From assembly GCA_016184235.1 (NCBI GenBank), contig JACPDC010000359.1:1-8753 (forward strand): DNA of 8,753 nucleotides, written 5' to 3'. Shown piece by piece: positions 1 to 6,633 of the stretch (position 1 is the stretch's first letter; each line of letters starts with the position of its first letter). The notes under the pieces were generated by a model that saw nothing but the letters and a program-made list of their open reading frames with translations, did not search any database and had not been told where the DNA came from. Source of the stretch: Deltaproteobacteria bacterium. Its GTDB lineage: Bacteria > Desulfobacterota > Binatia > UBA9968. Position numbers and translations under genes: made by a program.

Positions 1-465
1 GTGCGCAGCCACGGCATCTCCACGGCGACGGCGGGATTTCTCTATGCCTTCTTTTCAGTCGGCGCCATGTTGACCTCCAGCCAGGCGGGCCGTCTCGCGG
101 CGGGACACGACAAGGCCAGGCTCCTCTTCTGCGCATTTCTGGTGAGCGGCATCGCTTTAGTCGCCGTTCCTTTCGCGCCCGGCGTCTGGCTGGTCGGCGC
201 CGCCCTCTTCTTCTACGGCCTGGCCAACGGGGTGATATCGCCCATGCAGAAGAGCCTGCTGACGCAGAACGCGCCGACCGAGCTGCGCGGCGGAATCGTT
301 TCCTTTGACCGGCTCATTCAACAAGTGTCAAAGACTCTTTCGACCTCCGTCGTCGGGCTCCTGCTTGTGGCGGCCGAGCTTTCCACCATATTCTGGCTCC
401 TCGGCATTCTCTCGCTTATCAGCGTCGCGCTCATGGCCATGTTGCTGCCGAATAGCAAACGTTGA
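1..465 (+). CDS. MFS transporter, C-terminal part (5' end outside window)
   Basis: This is the C-terminal part of a major facilitator superfamily permease in the inner membrane, probably a drug or solute exporter; the substrate cannot be told. The 154 visible residues hold about five hydrophobic segments (near residues 9-26, 40-58, 61-80, 112-126 and 127-149), matching the last helices of a 12-helix protein. The loop GRLAAGHDKAR (30-40) resembles the charged MFS inter-helix loop, and the helix with GLANGVISPMQ is typical of the C-terminal half of the fold. A full MFS protein is about 400 residues, so the GTG at base 1 is almost certainly an internal codon and the gene begins upstream. It ends in TGA 39 bp before the binding-protein gene on the same strand, so the two may be co-transcribed. 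Family call is firm, function open. Confidence 0.85.
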   Translation: MRSHGISTATAGFLYAFFSVGAMLTSSQAGRLAAGHDKARLLFCAFLVSGIALVAVPFAPGVWLVGAALFFYGLANGVISPMQKSLLTQNAPTELRGGIVSFDRLIQQVSKTLSTSVVGLLLVAAELSTIFWLLGILSLISVALMAMLLPNSKR

Positions 466-466
466 A

Positions 467-487
467 CGATTTGAACGGTTTAAATCG
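467..487. promoter_or_regulatory. 21-bp near-perfect palindrome between MFS and binding-protein genes
   Basis: The arms CGATTTGAAC and GTTTAAATCG flank a single central G. Nine of ten arm positions are complementary; the exception is G473 opposite T481, which becomes a G-U wobble in RNA. The site starts one base after the MFS stop codon and ends 6 bp before the AGGAGG of the next gene. It could be a dimeric repressor operator or an intercistronic mRNA hairpin. There is no T-tract after it, so it is not a Rho-independent terminator. Part of the symmetry overlaps a 9-bp direct repeat (TTGAACG at 462-468 and 471-477). The structure is seen directly; any function is inference. Confidence 0.4.
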
Positions 488-493
488 CCTAAG

Positions 494-499
494 AGGAGG
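494..499 (+). promoter_or_regulatory. Strong Shine-Dalgarno of the binding-protein gene
   Basis: A perfect AGGAGG lies 4 nt before ATG 504. It fixes the start there, although the reading frame stays open upstream to a TTG at 462. Translation from 504 also places a clean signal peptide at the N-terminus. Confidence 0.75.
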
Positions 500-503
500 C
501 CGC

Positions 504-1505
504 ATGAAATTTCAATACCTTCGGATATCGCTACTTGCCCTCTTTTGTCTGTTCCCCGACCTCGGGGCGGCGCAGGCCAAGCCCGCTCTCGAAAAACTCC
601 GCTTTGTCTACAGCGCCATCGGCGGCTCTCAAAGCTCGGTCTGGATCCCGTACGAGGCGGGAATCTTCCGCAAGCACGGCCTCGATGTCGAGCTGCTCTA
701 CGTCGGGGGCGGCGGTCGGGCCGCCCAGGTGGTGCAGTCGGGCGAAGTCCCGCTGGGGATTTTCACCGGCGGCGCCGTGGTCAACTCCAACCTCGCCGGA
801 GGAGACCTGGTCGTCGTCGCCACCGGGATGAACGCCATTACGTTTTTCCTTATGGCGCGCCCGGAGATCCGCCAGATCGAAGAGCTCAAGGGAAAACGGA
901 TAGGCATCTCCCGCTTCGGCTCGGCGACCGATTTCGCCCTTCTCTACTCGGAGGAGAAATGGCCGATCAAGCGGGCGCGGGACTTTACGGTGGTCCAGAT
1001 GGGCGGCATGCCCGAGATGATGGCGGGGCTGAAGAGCGGCGCGCTGGACGCCGCGACGCTCAACGCGGAATTTACCATCCGGGCGCGCAAGGAAGGCCTC
1101 AGGGAGCTCGTCGATATGTCCGCCCTCGGGCTTAACTTTCCCACCTCGGCCATCTGCACCACGCGCTCTTACATCAAGCGAAACGAAAACACGGTGCGCA
1201 AATTCATCCGCGCCTTCGTCGAAGGCAGCCACTTCGCCAAGACGCAGCGGGCCCTTAGCGTCGACGTGTTCAGCAAATATCTCAAGAACAACGATCGCGA
1301 TTATTTGAACGCGATCTACGACCTGTATGTCCTGCGCTATATCCCTAAAGTGCCCTACCCCTCCCCAGAGGCGATCAAGACGGTCCTCGATCAGATGGCG
1401 GACAAAGATCCGAGGGCCAGGGCAGCGCAGCCGGAGCAGTTCATCGACAACCGCTTCTTTCAGGAGCTCGAGAAGGAAGGCTTCATCCAGCGCCTCTGGC
1501 AATGA
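504..1505 (+). CDS. ABC transporter substrate-binding protein, NMT1/SsuA-like
   Basis: This is a periplasmic solute-binding protein of the NMT1/THI5/SsuA type (periplasmic-binding type II fold). Families of this type bind sulfonates, nitrate, taurine or pyrimidine precursors; the ligand here is unknown. The protein is 333 residues, usual for the family. Residues 1-25 form a signal peptide with hydrophobic core LLALFCLFPDL and probable cleavage after AQA (23-25). Cys15 lacks a proper lipobox, so a soluble protein is expected. Family features include WIPYEAGIFRKHGLDVEL (47-64), a Gly-rich GGGGRAAQVVQSGEVPLGI segment (68-86), and ELKGKRIGISRFGSATD (127-143), the usual phosphate- or carboxylate-contacting loop. 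The C-terminal part (FIDNRFFQELEKEGFIQRLW) is common in orphan members from environmental bacteria. No cognate permease or ATPase of the SsuBC type is adjacent. The nearby ABC genes are an exporter on the other strand. Confidence 0.88.
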   Translation: MKFQYLRISLLALFCLFPDLGAAQAKPALEKLRFVYSAIGGSQSSVWIPYEAGIFRKHGLDVELLYVGGGGRAAQVVQSGEVPLGIFTGGAVVNSNLAGGDLVVVATGMNAITFFLMARPEIRQIEELKGKRIGISRFGSATDFALLYSEEKWPIKRARDFTVVQMGGMPEMMAGLKSGALDAATLNAEFTIRARKEGLRELVDMSALGLNFPTSAICTTRSYIKRNENTVRKFIRAFVEGSHFAKTQRALSVDVFSKYLKNNDRDYLNAIYDLYVLRYIPKVPYPSPEAIKTVLDQMADKDPRARAAQPEQFIDNRFFQELEKEGFIQRLWQ

Positions 1506-1509
1506 CGCG

Positions 1510-2613
1510 CTAGCCTAAACGTTTCTTGAAGCGCAGCGCGCTCAACACCATAAATAGAATCCCGAAGCCGAGCAATATCGCCGCCTCGTCCCAGAGCGCC
1601 GCCCAGCCGGCCCCGCGCAGGATGATGCCGCGGAGAATCTCCAGGTAATAGGTGGCCGGGATCAAGAAAGTCAGAAGATAGATGAAGTACGGCATCGACT
1701 CTCGCGGGAAGACGAAACCGGAGAGAAGGATGGAAGGCAGCATGACCATCATCGCCGCCTGCATCGCCTCGCCTTGGTTGTGGGCGAAAGTCGATATGAC
1801 GATTCCCATACCCAAAGCGGGTATGAGAAAAACTCCGGATAGCAGGAGCAGCAGACTGACGGAGCCGTGGATGGGCACCCCGAAGAGGAGCACCATCACC
1901 AGCAGGACCAGACCGGTCTGCATGAATCCGATCGCGCAGTAAGGGAGGAGCTTGCCCAGAATCAGCCCCTCTTTGGAAACAGGGGTCACCAGCAGCTGTT
2001 CCATGGTGCCGCGCTCTCTCTCGCGGACGATGGAGAAAGCGGTGAGAAAAACGGTTACGAGCTGGAGGATCACGCCGATCAGCCCGGGGACGAAGAAGTT
2101 GGCGCTCTCCAGATTCGGGTTGAAGAGCAGCCGCGGGCGCACGTCAACGGCCGCGATCTCCGTCGTCAATCCCCCTTTTTTCAAGGATTTCAAAAAGCCC
2201 AGGGTCTGGCTCGCCTGGAGCAGGCGCAACGCCGAAGTGGAATCGGAGCCGTCGATCAGCACCTGCACGGTCGCCTGCCTGCCGTTGACCAGACGGTCGG
2301 AATAGTCGGGTGGAATCTTGATCCCCGCCTTGGCCCGGCCGCTCACGATCGCGCTCTCCATGTCGCGATCCGAGTAGACCTGGCCGGTTACGCGGAAATA
2401 GCGCGTGCTCTCGAACTCCTTGATCAGCTCACGGCTCTCCTTTTGCTGATCCAGATTGAAGACCACGGTCGAGATATTCTTCACGTCCATCTCGATGGCA
2501 TAGCCGAAGAGCAGGAGCTCCAGCAGCGGGATAGCGAAAATAAACCGGGTCGCCGGATCGCGACGGATATGAATGACCTCCTTGCGCATGACGGGCCAGA
2601 GTCCGCGGAACAT
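1510..2613 (-). CDS. ABC-2 type exporter permease (YbhR/YbhS-like)
   Basis: This is the inner-membrane subunit of an ABC-2 exporter, partner of the ATPase just upstream. It has 367 residues. An N-terminal helix (about 24-41) is followed by a periplasmic domain of about 130 residues (42-172), then five more hydrophobic segments (about 174-196, 222-246, 252-275, 287-303 and 341-361). The cytoplasmic motif RERERGTMEQLLVTPV (197-212) is the hallmark of ABC-2 permeases of the YhhJ/YbhR/YbhS group. The frame is open further upstream to 2865, but that part lies over the ATPase gene and reads as shadow sequence. ATG 2613 is chosen because it follows the ATPase stop by 4 bp, has GGAGG/GGGG as ribosome binding site, and starts the family-typical MFRGLWPVMRKE. 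Only one permease gene is present, whereas E. coli YbhFSR has two, so a homodimer is likely unless a second gene lies elsewhere. The 3' end faces the binding-protein gene with a 4-bp gap. Confidence 0.92.
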   Translation of the reverse strand: MFRGLWPVMRKEVIHIRRDPATRFIFAIPLLELLLFGYAIEMDVKNISTVVFNLDQQKESRELIKEFESTRYFRVTGQVYSDRDMESAIVSGRAKAGIKIPPDYSDRLVNGRQATVQVLIDGSDSTSALRLLQASQTLGFLKSLKKGGLTTEIAAVDVRPRLLFNPNLESANFFVPGLIGVILQLVTVFLTAFSIVRERERGTMEQLLVTPVSKEGLILGKLLPYCAIGFMQTGLVLLVMVLLFGVPIHGSVSLLLLLSGVFLIPALGMGIVISTFAHNQGEAMQAAMMVMLPSILLSGFVFPRESMPYFIYLLTFLIPATYYLEILRGIILRGAGWAALWDEAAILLGFGILFMVLSALRFKKRLG

Positions 2614-2617
2614 CCCC

Positions 2618-3568
2618 TCACGCCTCCAAGCCGCCCCGGTGCCGGCGGGTAAGAGAAACGAAGACATCCTCGAGCGACGGAGGCACCTGCCGGCAGTCGA
2701 CGTAGCCCATCTTCTCGCCGCGCAAGAAACCCTCGATCGCGCTTTTCCCGGTGCGCTCTCGAGCCAGGATGTGGACCGCCTCGCCGAAGATGGTCGCGTC
2801 GAGAATGCCGGGCAGGCCCCGCAGCAAAACCAGCGCCCGCATCGGCTCATCGCAAAGCACCGCAAACCACTGCGTCCCCGCCGGGGTCACCTCCGGGAGC
2901 TGTTTGAGATCCTGGGGCCTGCCCCGGACCATGAGACGGGATTGATAGATGTAGCCCACCTCGGAGCAGCGCTCCGCCTCGTCCATATAGTGGGTGGTGA
3001 CGAAAAGCGTCGTCCCCTCGCCGGCGAGGCGAAAAAGCAGGTCCCAAATCTCCCTGCGGGCCACCGGATCGATCCCGGCGGTGGGCTCGTCCAAAAACAG
3101 GATCCTGGGCCGGTGCAAGAGGGAGCATGCCAGGGCCAGACGCTGCTTGAAGCCGCCGGAAAGCGTCCGGGCCATCTGTCCCTGGCGCTGCTCCAGGCCG
3201 ACGAGCTCCGTCACGGTGCGCCGGCGCTCGCTGAGCTCGGAGGAGCCGAGCCCGTAGACCGCCCCGTAAAAATCGATGTTCTCCTGAACCGTCAGATCTT
3301 CATAGAGACTGAAGCGCTGCGACATGTAGCCGATTCTTGTCTTGACCTCCTCCGCCTCGGCACCCACGTCCAGGCCGTCCAGCTCGGCCCTCCCGGCCGT
3401 GGGCTGCAGCAGGCCGCAGAGCATGCGGATCACCGTGGACTTTCCCGACCCGTTGGGTCCGAGAAAGCCGAAGATGTCGCCGCGGGAAATCTCCAGACTC
3501 ACGTCCTGGACCGCGAGCAGATCGCCGAACCTCTTGGTGAGCCCTTCGGCCCTGATCATCGCCTCCAT
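2618..3568 (-). CDS. ABC transporter ATP-binding protein (ABC-2 exporter)
   Basis: This is the cytoplasmic ATPase that powers the exporter formed with the downstream permease. All nucleotide-binding motifs are present in its 316 residues: Walker A GPNGSGKST (37-45), Q-loop YMSQ (81-84), signature LSGGF (136-140), Walker B ILFLDE (156-161), D-loop AGID (164-167) and switch His193 in TTHYMDEA. The C-terminal extension ends in the PSLEDVFVSLT motif (297-307) found in DrrA/CcmA/YbhF-like exporter ATPases. It carries a single nucleotide-binding domain; E. coli YbhF is a tandem double ATPase, so this one must dimerise. ATG 3568 follows a purine-rich GGAAGAGAGAG. A second ATG at codon 4 (3559), preceded by GGAGG at very short spacing, is also possible. 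It is the middle gene of the operon, 90 bp after the adaptor gene. Confidence 0.95.
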   Translation of the reverse strand: MEAMIRAEGLTKRFGDLLAVQDVSLEISRGDIFGFLGPNGSGKSTVIRMLCGLLQPTAGRAELDGLDVGAEAEEVKTRIGYMSQRFSLYEDLTVQENIDFYGAVYGLGSSELSERRRTVTELVGLEQRQGQMARTLSGGFKQRLALACSLLHRPRILFLDEPTAGIDPVARREIWDLLFRLAGEGTTLFVTTHYMDEAERCSEVGYIYQSRLMVRGRPQDLKQLPEVTPAGTQWFAVLCDEPMRALVLLRGLPGILDATIFGEAVHILARERTGKSAIEGFLRGEKMGYVDCRQVPPSLEDVFVSLTRRHRGGLEA

Positions 3569-3583
3569 CTCTCTCTTCCGTGT

Positions 3584-3653
3584 ATTCGTTAATTCGTATA
3601 TTCGTTAATCGCTGCGGATATGCCCATTAACCAATAACCAGTAACGAATAACG
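3584..3653. repeat. Two short tandem-repeat arrays in inverted orientation
   Basis: The 90-bp gap between adaptor and ATPase genes holds two degenerate arrays. Reading the plus strand, three octamers occur at 3584-3607 (ATTCGTTA, ATTCGTAT, ATTCGTTA). Four heptamers follow at 3626-3653 (ATTAACC, AATAACC, AGTAACG, AATAACG). The two arrays are related by inversion: TATTCGTTA at 3599-3607, also present at 3583-3591, is the exact reverse complement of TAACGAATA at 3642-3650, so the transcript could form alternative hairpins. The region is much more AT-rich than the flanking genes. It could affect mRNA stability within the operon or be a neutral simple-repeat insertion; function is unknown. Confidence 0.6.
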
Positions 3654-3658
3654 AGTTC

Positions 3659-4651
3659 CTACGGAGACTTTTTCGGGATGAAGACGTCCGCGTTCATCCC
3701 GGGCCGCAAGACCTTTTCCGGATCATCGATGATAACCTCGGTCTGAAAGACCTGTAGGACGCGCTCCTCGGTGGTTTGCACGTTGCGCGGGGTGAATTCC
3801 GCCTGGCGGTGGATCCGGCGCACGGTGCCGGAGAAGTCTTTTCGGGGAAAGGAATCCACCCGGATCCTCACAGTCAAGCCGGGCTGGACATGTCCCAACC
3901 TTTTCTCCGGGAGATAGGCCCGCACCCACAAGCTCGTAGTCCGCAGCAGAGTGGCCACCGGCTTGCCCGCTCCAACCATGTCTCCGGGCTCCAGATCCAG
4001 GACCTCGACGACGGCATTCACGGGGGATCGGACTACGGTCTCGTCGAGCTGGGTCTTGAGAAGCTCGACGCGCGCCCGCGCCGCCTCGACGCCCGCGCGC
4101 GCTTGCGCGATCTCCTCCTGGCGCGTCCCGGCAAGAAGCAGATCGTAGCGCTCCTTGGCGGACATCGTCCTCTGCTCCGTCTCCTCAGCCTTGGTCCTGG
4201 CGTCGTCGTACTCCTGGGGGGCGATCAACTGGCGCTCGACCAGGTCCTTCATGCGCTGGCGCAGCTTCTCGGCGTTTCCGTGCTGCGCCTTGGCAGCCAG
4301 CCAATCCGCTTTTGCCTGATCGATTTCCTCCCTTCGGTAACCCGCCTGCAGCTCGGTGAGCCTCGCTTCCGCCTGCCGCAGCGATGCCTGCGACTCCGAG
4401 AGGGAAGCCTTCGGCTCATGGGGCTCCAGCAGCACCAGCACCTCGCCCGCCTTGACGCTCTGGCCTTCCCTGGCCACGACCTTCATCACCCGCCCCCCCA
4501 CCTTGGAGCCCACGTGGATGTCGTCGGCCTCGATGACGCCGGAGACGACGAACTCATCCCCCTGGTCCCGGGACTTCCAGACCGCGTAGCCGGCGGCCGC
4601 CACGAGCCCCGCAGCGACGATCAAAAGGACCGCCTGTTTCTTGTTTGTCAT
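3659..4651 (-). CDS. HlyD/YbhG-family periplasmic adaptor (membrane fusion protein)
   Basis: This protein links an inner-membrane ABC exporter to an outer-membrane channel across the periplasm. It has 330 residues from ATG 4651. An N-terminal membrane anchor spans about 5-24. The first half of the lipoyl-like domain, with IHVGSKVGGRVMKVVAREGQ (45-64), comes next, then a long helical coiled-coil hairpin (about 80-205) and the second lipoyl half with VRSPVNAVVEVL (207-218). Beta-barrel and membrane-proximal parts follow, including AEFTPRNVQTTEERV (284-298), a YbhG hallmark. The hairpin contains a repeated motif, L-x-AG-x-R-x-EEI-x-QA-x-A, at 101-115 and 172-186, one copy per helix. An alternative TTG start at 4681 adds ten residues; ATG is preferred because it puts the anchor at the N-terminus. 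This first gene of the three-gene operon has no outer-membrane TolC-like gene beside it in the window. Confidence 0.92.
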   Translation of the reverse strand: MTNKKQAVLLIVAAGLVAAAGYAVWKSRDQGDEFVVSGVIEADDIHVGSKVGGRVMKVVAREGQSVKAGEVLVLLEPHEPKASLSESQASLRQAEARLTELQAGYRREEIDQAKADWLAAKAQHGNAEKLRQRMKDLVERQLIAPQEYDDARTKAEETEQRTMSAKERYDLLLAGTRQEEIAQARAGVEAARARVELLKTQLDETVVRSPVNAVVEVLDLEPGDMVGAGKPVATLLRTTSLWVRAYLPEKRLGHVQPGLTVRIRVDSFPRKDFSGTVRRIHRQAEFTPRNVQTTEERVLQVFQTEVIIDDPEKVLRPGMNADVFIPKKSP

Positions 4652-4798
4652 AGTTGCCAGAGTCCTTCCCGTCTTCGCCAATCCTCGAGCTTCGTCCTTC
4701 CTACTCTAAAGAACTCCTCCTCTCTTGGCAATCACAAGCTCCGCCGCCGGCGACCGAAGTCAAATGGAAACATCCCGGCGGACAGGCTCATGCCCGTC

Positions 4799-5671
4799 TC
4801 AGAAATCCCGGAATTCTTTTTGCTCCCGATCTTCGAATTCCAGCTGGATCGTGGTGTGCTCGATGCGAAACCCGCGCTTCAGCTCCTCCTCGATCCGGTC
4901 CAGGATGCCGTGCGGATCACCGTCCGGGCGGATCACGGCATGGGCGCTCAACGTGAAAACGCCGGAAGTGACGGACCAGACGTGAAGGTCGTGGATCTTG
5001 ACGACGCCGCTGACCTGTTCCATAGCGCTCTGCACCTCTGCGACATCGATCCCCTCGGGAACCGACTGCATCAGGATATCCACCGATTCTTTCACCAGGC
5101 CCCACGATGTATAGAGGATCAGCAGCCCGATCAGGACGCTGACCAGCGGGTCGGCCAGGTACCACCCGGTGACCAGCATGACCAGGCCGGCCCCCACGGC
5201 GCCAACGGAGCCCAGGGCATCGCCTATAACGTGGAGAAACGCGCCGCGCATGTTCAGGCTCGCGTGGTCGGAGCCGTAGAGAATCAGTCCCGCAACGACG
5301 TTGACCACCAGCCCGACAGAGGCGATCATCATCATTCCCAGGCTGCGCACCACCGGCGGGTCGAGAAACCGCCTGTAGGCCTCGTTGAATATCACCCCGA
5401 CGATGAGCCAGAGGGCAAGCCCGTTGATGAGCGCGGCCAGGATTTCCAGACGGTGATAGCCGTAGCTCTTCTTCATCGTGGCCGGACGCCTGGCCATTCG
5501 AAAGGCGAAGATGCTGAGGGCGAGGGCCGCGATGTCAGAGAACATGTGGCCGGCGTCGGAAAGCAACGCCAGGCTGTTGGTGAGAATCCCTCCCAGGAGC
5601 TCGGCGAAGAAATAGATCGCGGTGATGGCCAGGGCCAATGTCAGGCGATGCGCGTCCCCGTTTCTCTCCAT
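4799..5671 (-). CDS. Cation diffusion facilitator (CzcD/ZitB-like zinc/metal efflux)
   Basis: This is an inner-membrane antiporter that exports divalent metal ions, most likely Zn2+ and possibly Co2+ or Cd2+, in exchange for protons. It has 290 residues and about six helices. The transport-site residues are visible: His42 and Asp46 in helix 2 (SDAGHMFSD) and His147 and Asp151 in helix 5 (FLHVIGD). The HxxxD/HxxxD pattern is the one usual in zinc-selecting members. YGYHRLEIL (70-78) is the conserved CzcD loop and helix-3 start. A cytoplasmic ferredoxin-like domain fills about 205-290, with KIHDLHVWSVTSG (225-237) typical of the family. The N-terminus and the helix 4-5 loop lack the His-rich stretch of many CzcD proteins. 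ATG 5671 follows AGAGGGG at good spacing. It points the same way as the exporter operon, 147 bp upstream of it, so read-through is possible. No metal-responsive regulator is adjacent. Confidence 0.95.
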   Translation of the reverse strand: MERNGDAHRLTLALAITAIYFFAELLGGILTNSLALLSDAGHMFSDIAALALSIFAFRMARRPATMKKSYGYHRLEILAALINGLALWLIVGVIFNEAYRRFLDPPVVRSLGMMMIASVGLVVNVVAGLILYGSDHASLNMRGAFLHVIGDALGSVGAVGAGLVMLVTGWYLADPLVSVLIGLLILYTSWGLVKESVDILMQSVPEGIDVAEVQSAMEQVSGVVKIHDLHVWSVTSGVFTLSAHAVIRPDGDPHGILDRIEEELKRGFRIEHTTIQLEFEDREQKEFRDF

Positions 5672-5784
5672 CGCGGCCCCTCTTTTTCCGCCATTCCGCG
5701 GTTATTTTCCGCCGAGAACAGCCCAAACCAGCTGTTGCCGAACTGAAATCCGCTCTTTCACCGCGCTATCCCACTCCCGAGACA

Positions 5785-5813
5785 TTGTTAGCCGCCCCCT
5801 CCAGGTTTAACAT
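5785..5813 (+). promoter_or_regulatory. Possible promoter for the phosphodiesterase gene
   Basis: TTGTTA (5785-5790) and TAACAT (5808-5813) are separated by 17 bp; each matches the sigma70 -35 or -10 consensus at four of six positions. They lie in the 175-bp divergent gap, about 33 bp before ATG 5847, and the 3' part of the gap is AT-rich. TGTTA and TAACA at the two edges also form a small inverted repeat. The match is weak and the site is a suggestion only. Confidence 0.25.
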
Positions 5814-5846
5814 GACATTATAGAAAAAACATGCTAAAAGGCCCCA

Positions 5847-6617
5847 ATGAAACTGCGTGTCCTCGGCTGCTCCGGGGGTCAGGTCCCGGGCCATAATCTC
5901 TCTTCTTACTTGGTCAACGACTCCCTGTTGGTCGATGCCGGCTCGGCAACTTCGACGCTGCCATTCAGGGCCCAGCAAAAAATCAGGAACGTCCTGGTCA
6001 CGCACGTGCACCTGGACCATGTTATGGGGCTCGCGACTATCGCGGACAATCTTTACGGCAACTGCGAGTCCACCGTCAACGTCTGGGGAGTCAACGAAGT
6101 CATCTCCGGCCTCAAATCGTCCCTGTTCAACGATACCATCTGGCCCGATTTTACCCAGATCACCGGCGACAGCCAGGCATGGCCGGTCATAAGATTTCAG
6201 GATATGCCGGAGGAGGAGCCCATACCCATCGGCAATGCGACCGTGACGGCCGTGCGCGTCAATCACATCGTTCCGAGCGTGGCATTTTTCATCGAGAACC
6301 AGAAAAGGACCCTGCTCCTGGTCGGGGACACCGGCCCTACGCAGAGAGTCTGGGCGATCGCGCGGAAGAAAAAAAACCTGTGCGCGGTCGTGCTCGAGGC
6401 CTCGTTTCCGAACCGGCTTCAGGAGATCGCCGACATGAGCCGCCACCTCACCCCCCGAACCATGGCCGAGGAAGCGGACAAGCTCAAACGGCCTTCCATC
6501 CCGATTTTGGTAACCCACTTGAAGCCCCAATTCCGCGACGAGATCATTGCGGAGGTGAAAAAGCTCAAAGGCTACCGCCTGCGGGTGTTGAAACAGAACG
6601 ACACGCTGGTTTTCTGA
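5847..6617 (+). CDS. Class II 3',5'-cyclic-nucleotide phosphodiesterase (metallo-beta-lactamase fold)
   Basis: The protein is predicted to hydrolyse cAMP or cGMP to the 5'-nucleotide in the cytoplasm. It has 256 residues and no signal peptide. The binuclear metal site is visible: THVHLDH (52-58), His140 (VNHIVPSVAF), Asp161 (GDTGP) and His224 (THL). The arrangement VNH-x3-S-x-AF followed by GDTGP, and then LEASFPN with a later HLTP (200-203), is characteristic of the class II phosphodiesterase family (yeast PDE1, bacterial CpdP-like) rather than of RNase Z or glyoxalase II. The start ATG is 6 nt after AAAGG. The gene stands alone, divergent from the metal exporter and tail to tail with mltA. 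No adenylate cyclase or CRP-like gene is in the window. The family call is strong; nucleotide preference is not visible. Confidence 0.87.
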   Translation: MKLRVLGCSGGQVPGHNLSSYLVNDSLLVDAGSATSTLPFRAQQKIRNVLVTHVHLDHVMGLATIADNLYGNCESTVNVWGVNEVISGLKSSLFNDTIWPDFTQITGDSQAWPVIRFQDMPEEEPIPIGNATVTAVRVNHIVPSVAFFIENQKRTLLLVGDTGPTQRVWAIARKKKNLCAVVLEASFPNRLQEIADMSRHLTPRTMAEEADKLKRPSIPILVTHLKPQFRDEIIAEVKKLKGYRLRVLKQNDTLVF

Positions 6618-6633
6618 GCTGCGCGCCGCCGAG

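Noticed and set aside
531..1502. A 323-codon minus-strand frame opposite the binding-protein gene
   Set aside because: The plus-strand gene has a strong ribosome binding site, signal peptide and family motifs. The opposite frame has none and is low in recognisable structure.
2614..2865. Upstream extension of the permease frame by 84 codons
   Set aside because: It overlaps the end of the ATPase gene and reads as Arg/Ser/Cys-rich shadow sequence. ATG 2613 has a ribosome binding site and the family-typical N-terminus.
2573..3592. Long plus-strand frame opposite the ABC ATPase
   Set aside because: It is a shadow of a gene with all Walker, signature and switch motifs intact on the minus strand.
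3776..5746. A 656-codon open frame on the plus strand across the adaptor and metal-exporter genes
   Set aside because: It is antisense to two clear protein families with complete motifs, is rich in His/Arg/Gln/Asp, and has no domain of its own. It is a GC-driven shadow frame.
5817..5822. A perfect TATAAT on the minus strand as a -10 box for the metal exporter
   Set aside because: No -35-like or extended -10 element lies at the right distance; the -35 position falls on GC-rich sequence at the phosphodiesterase start.
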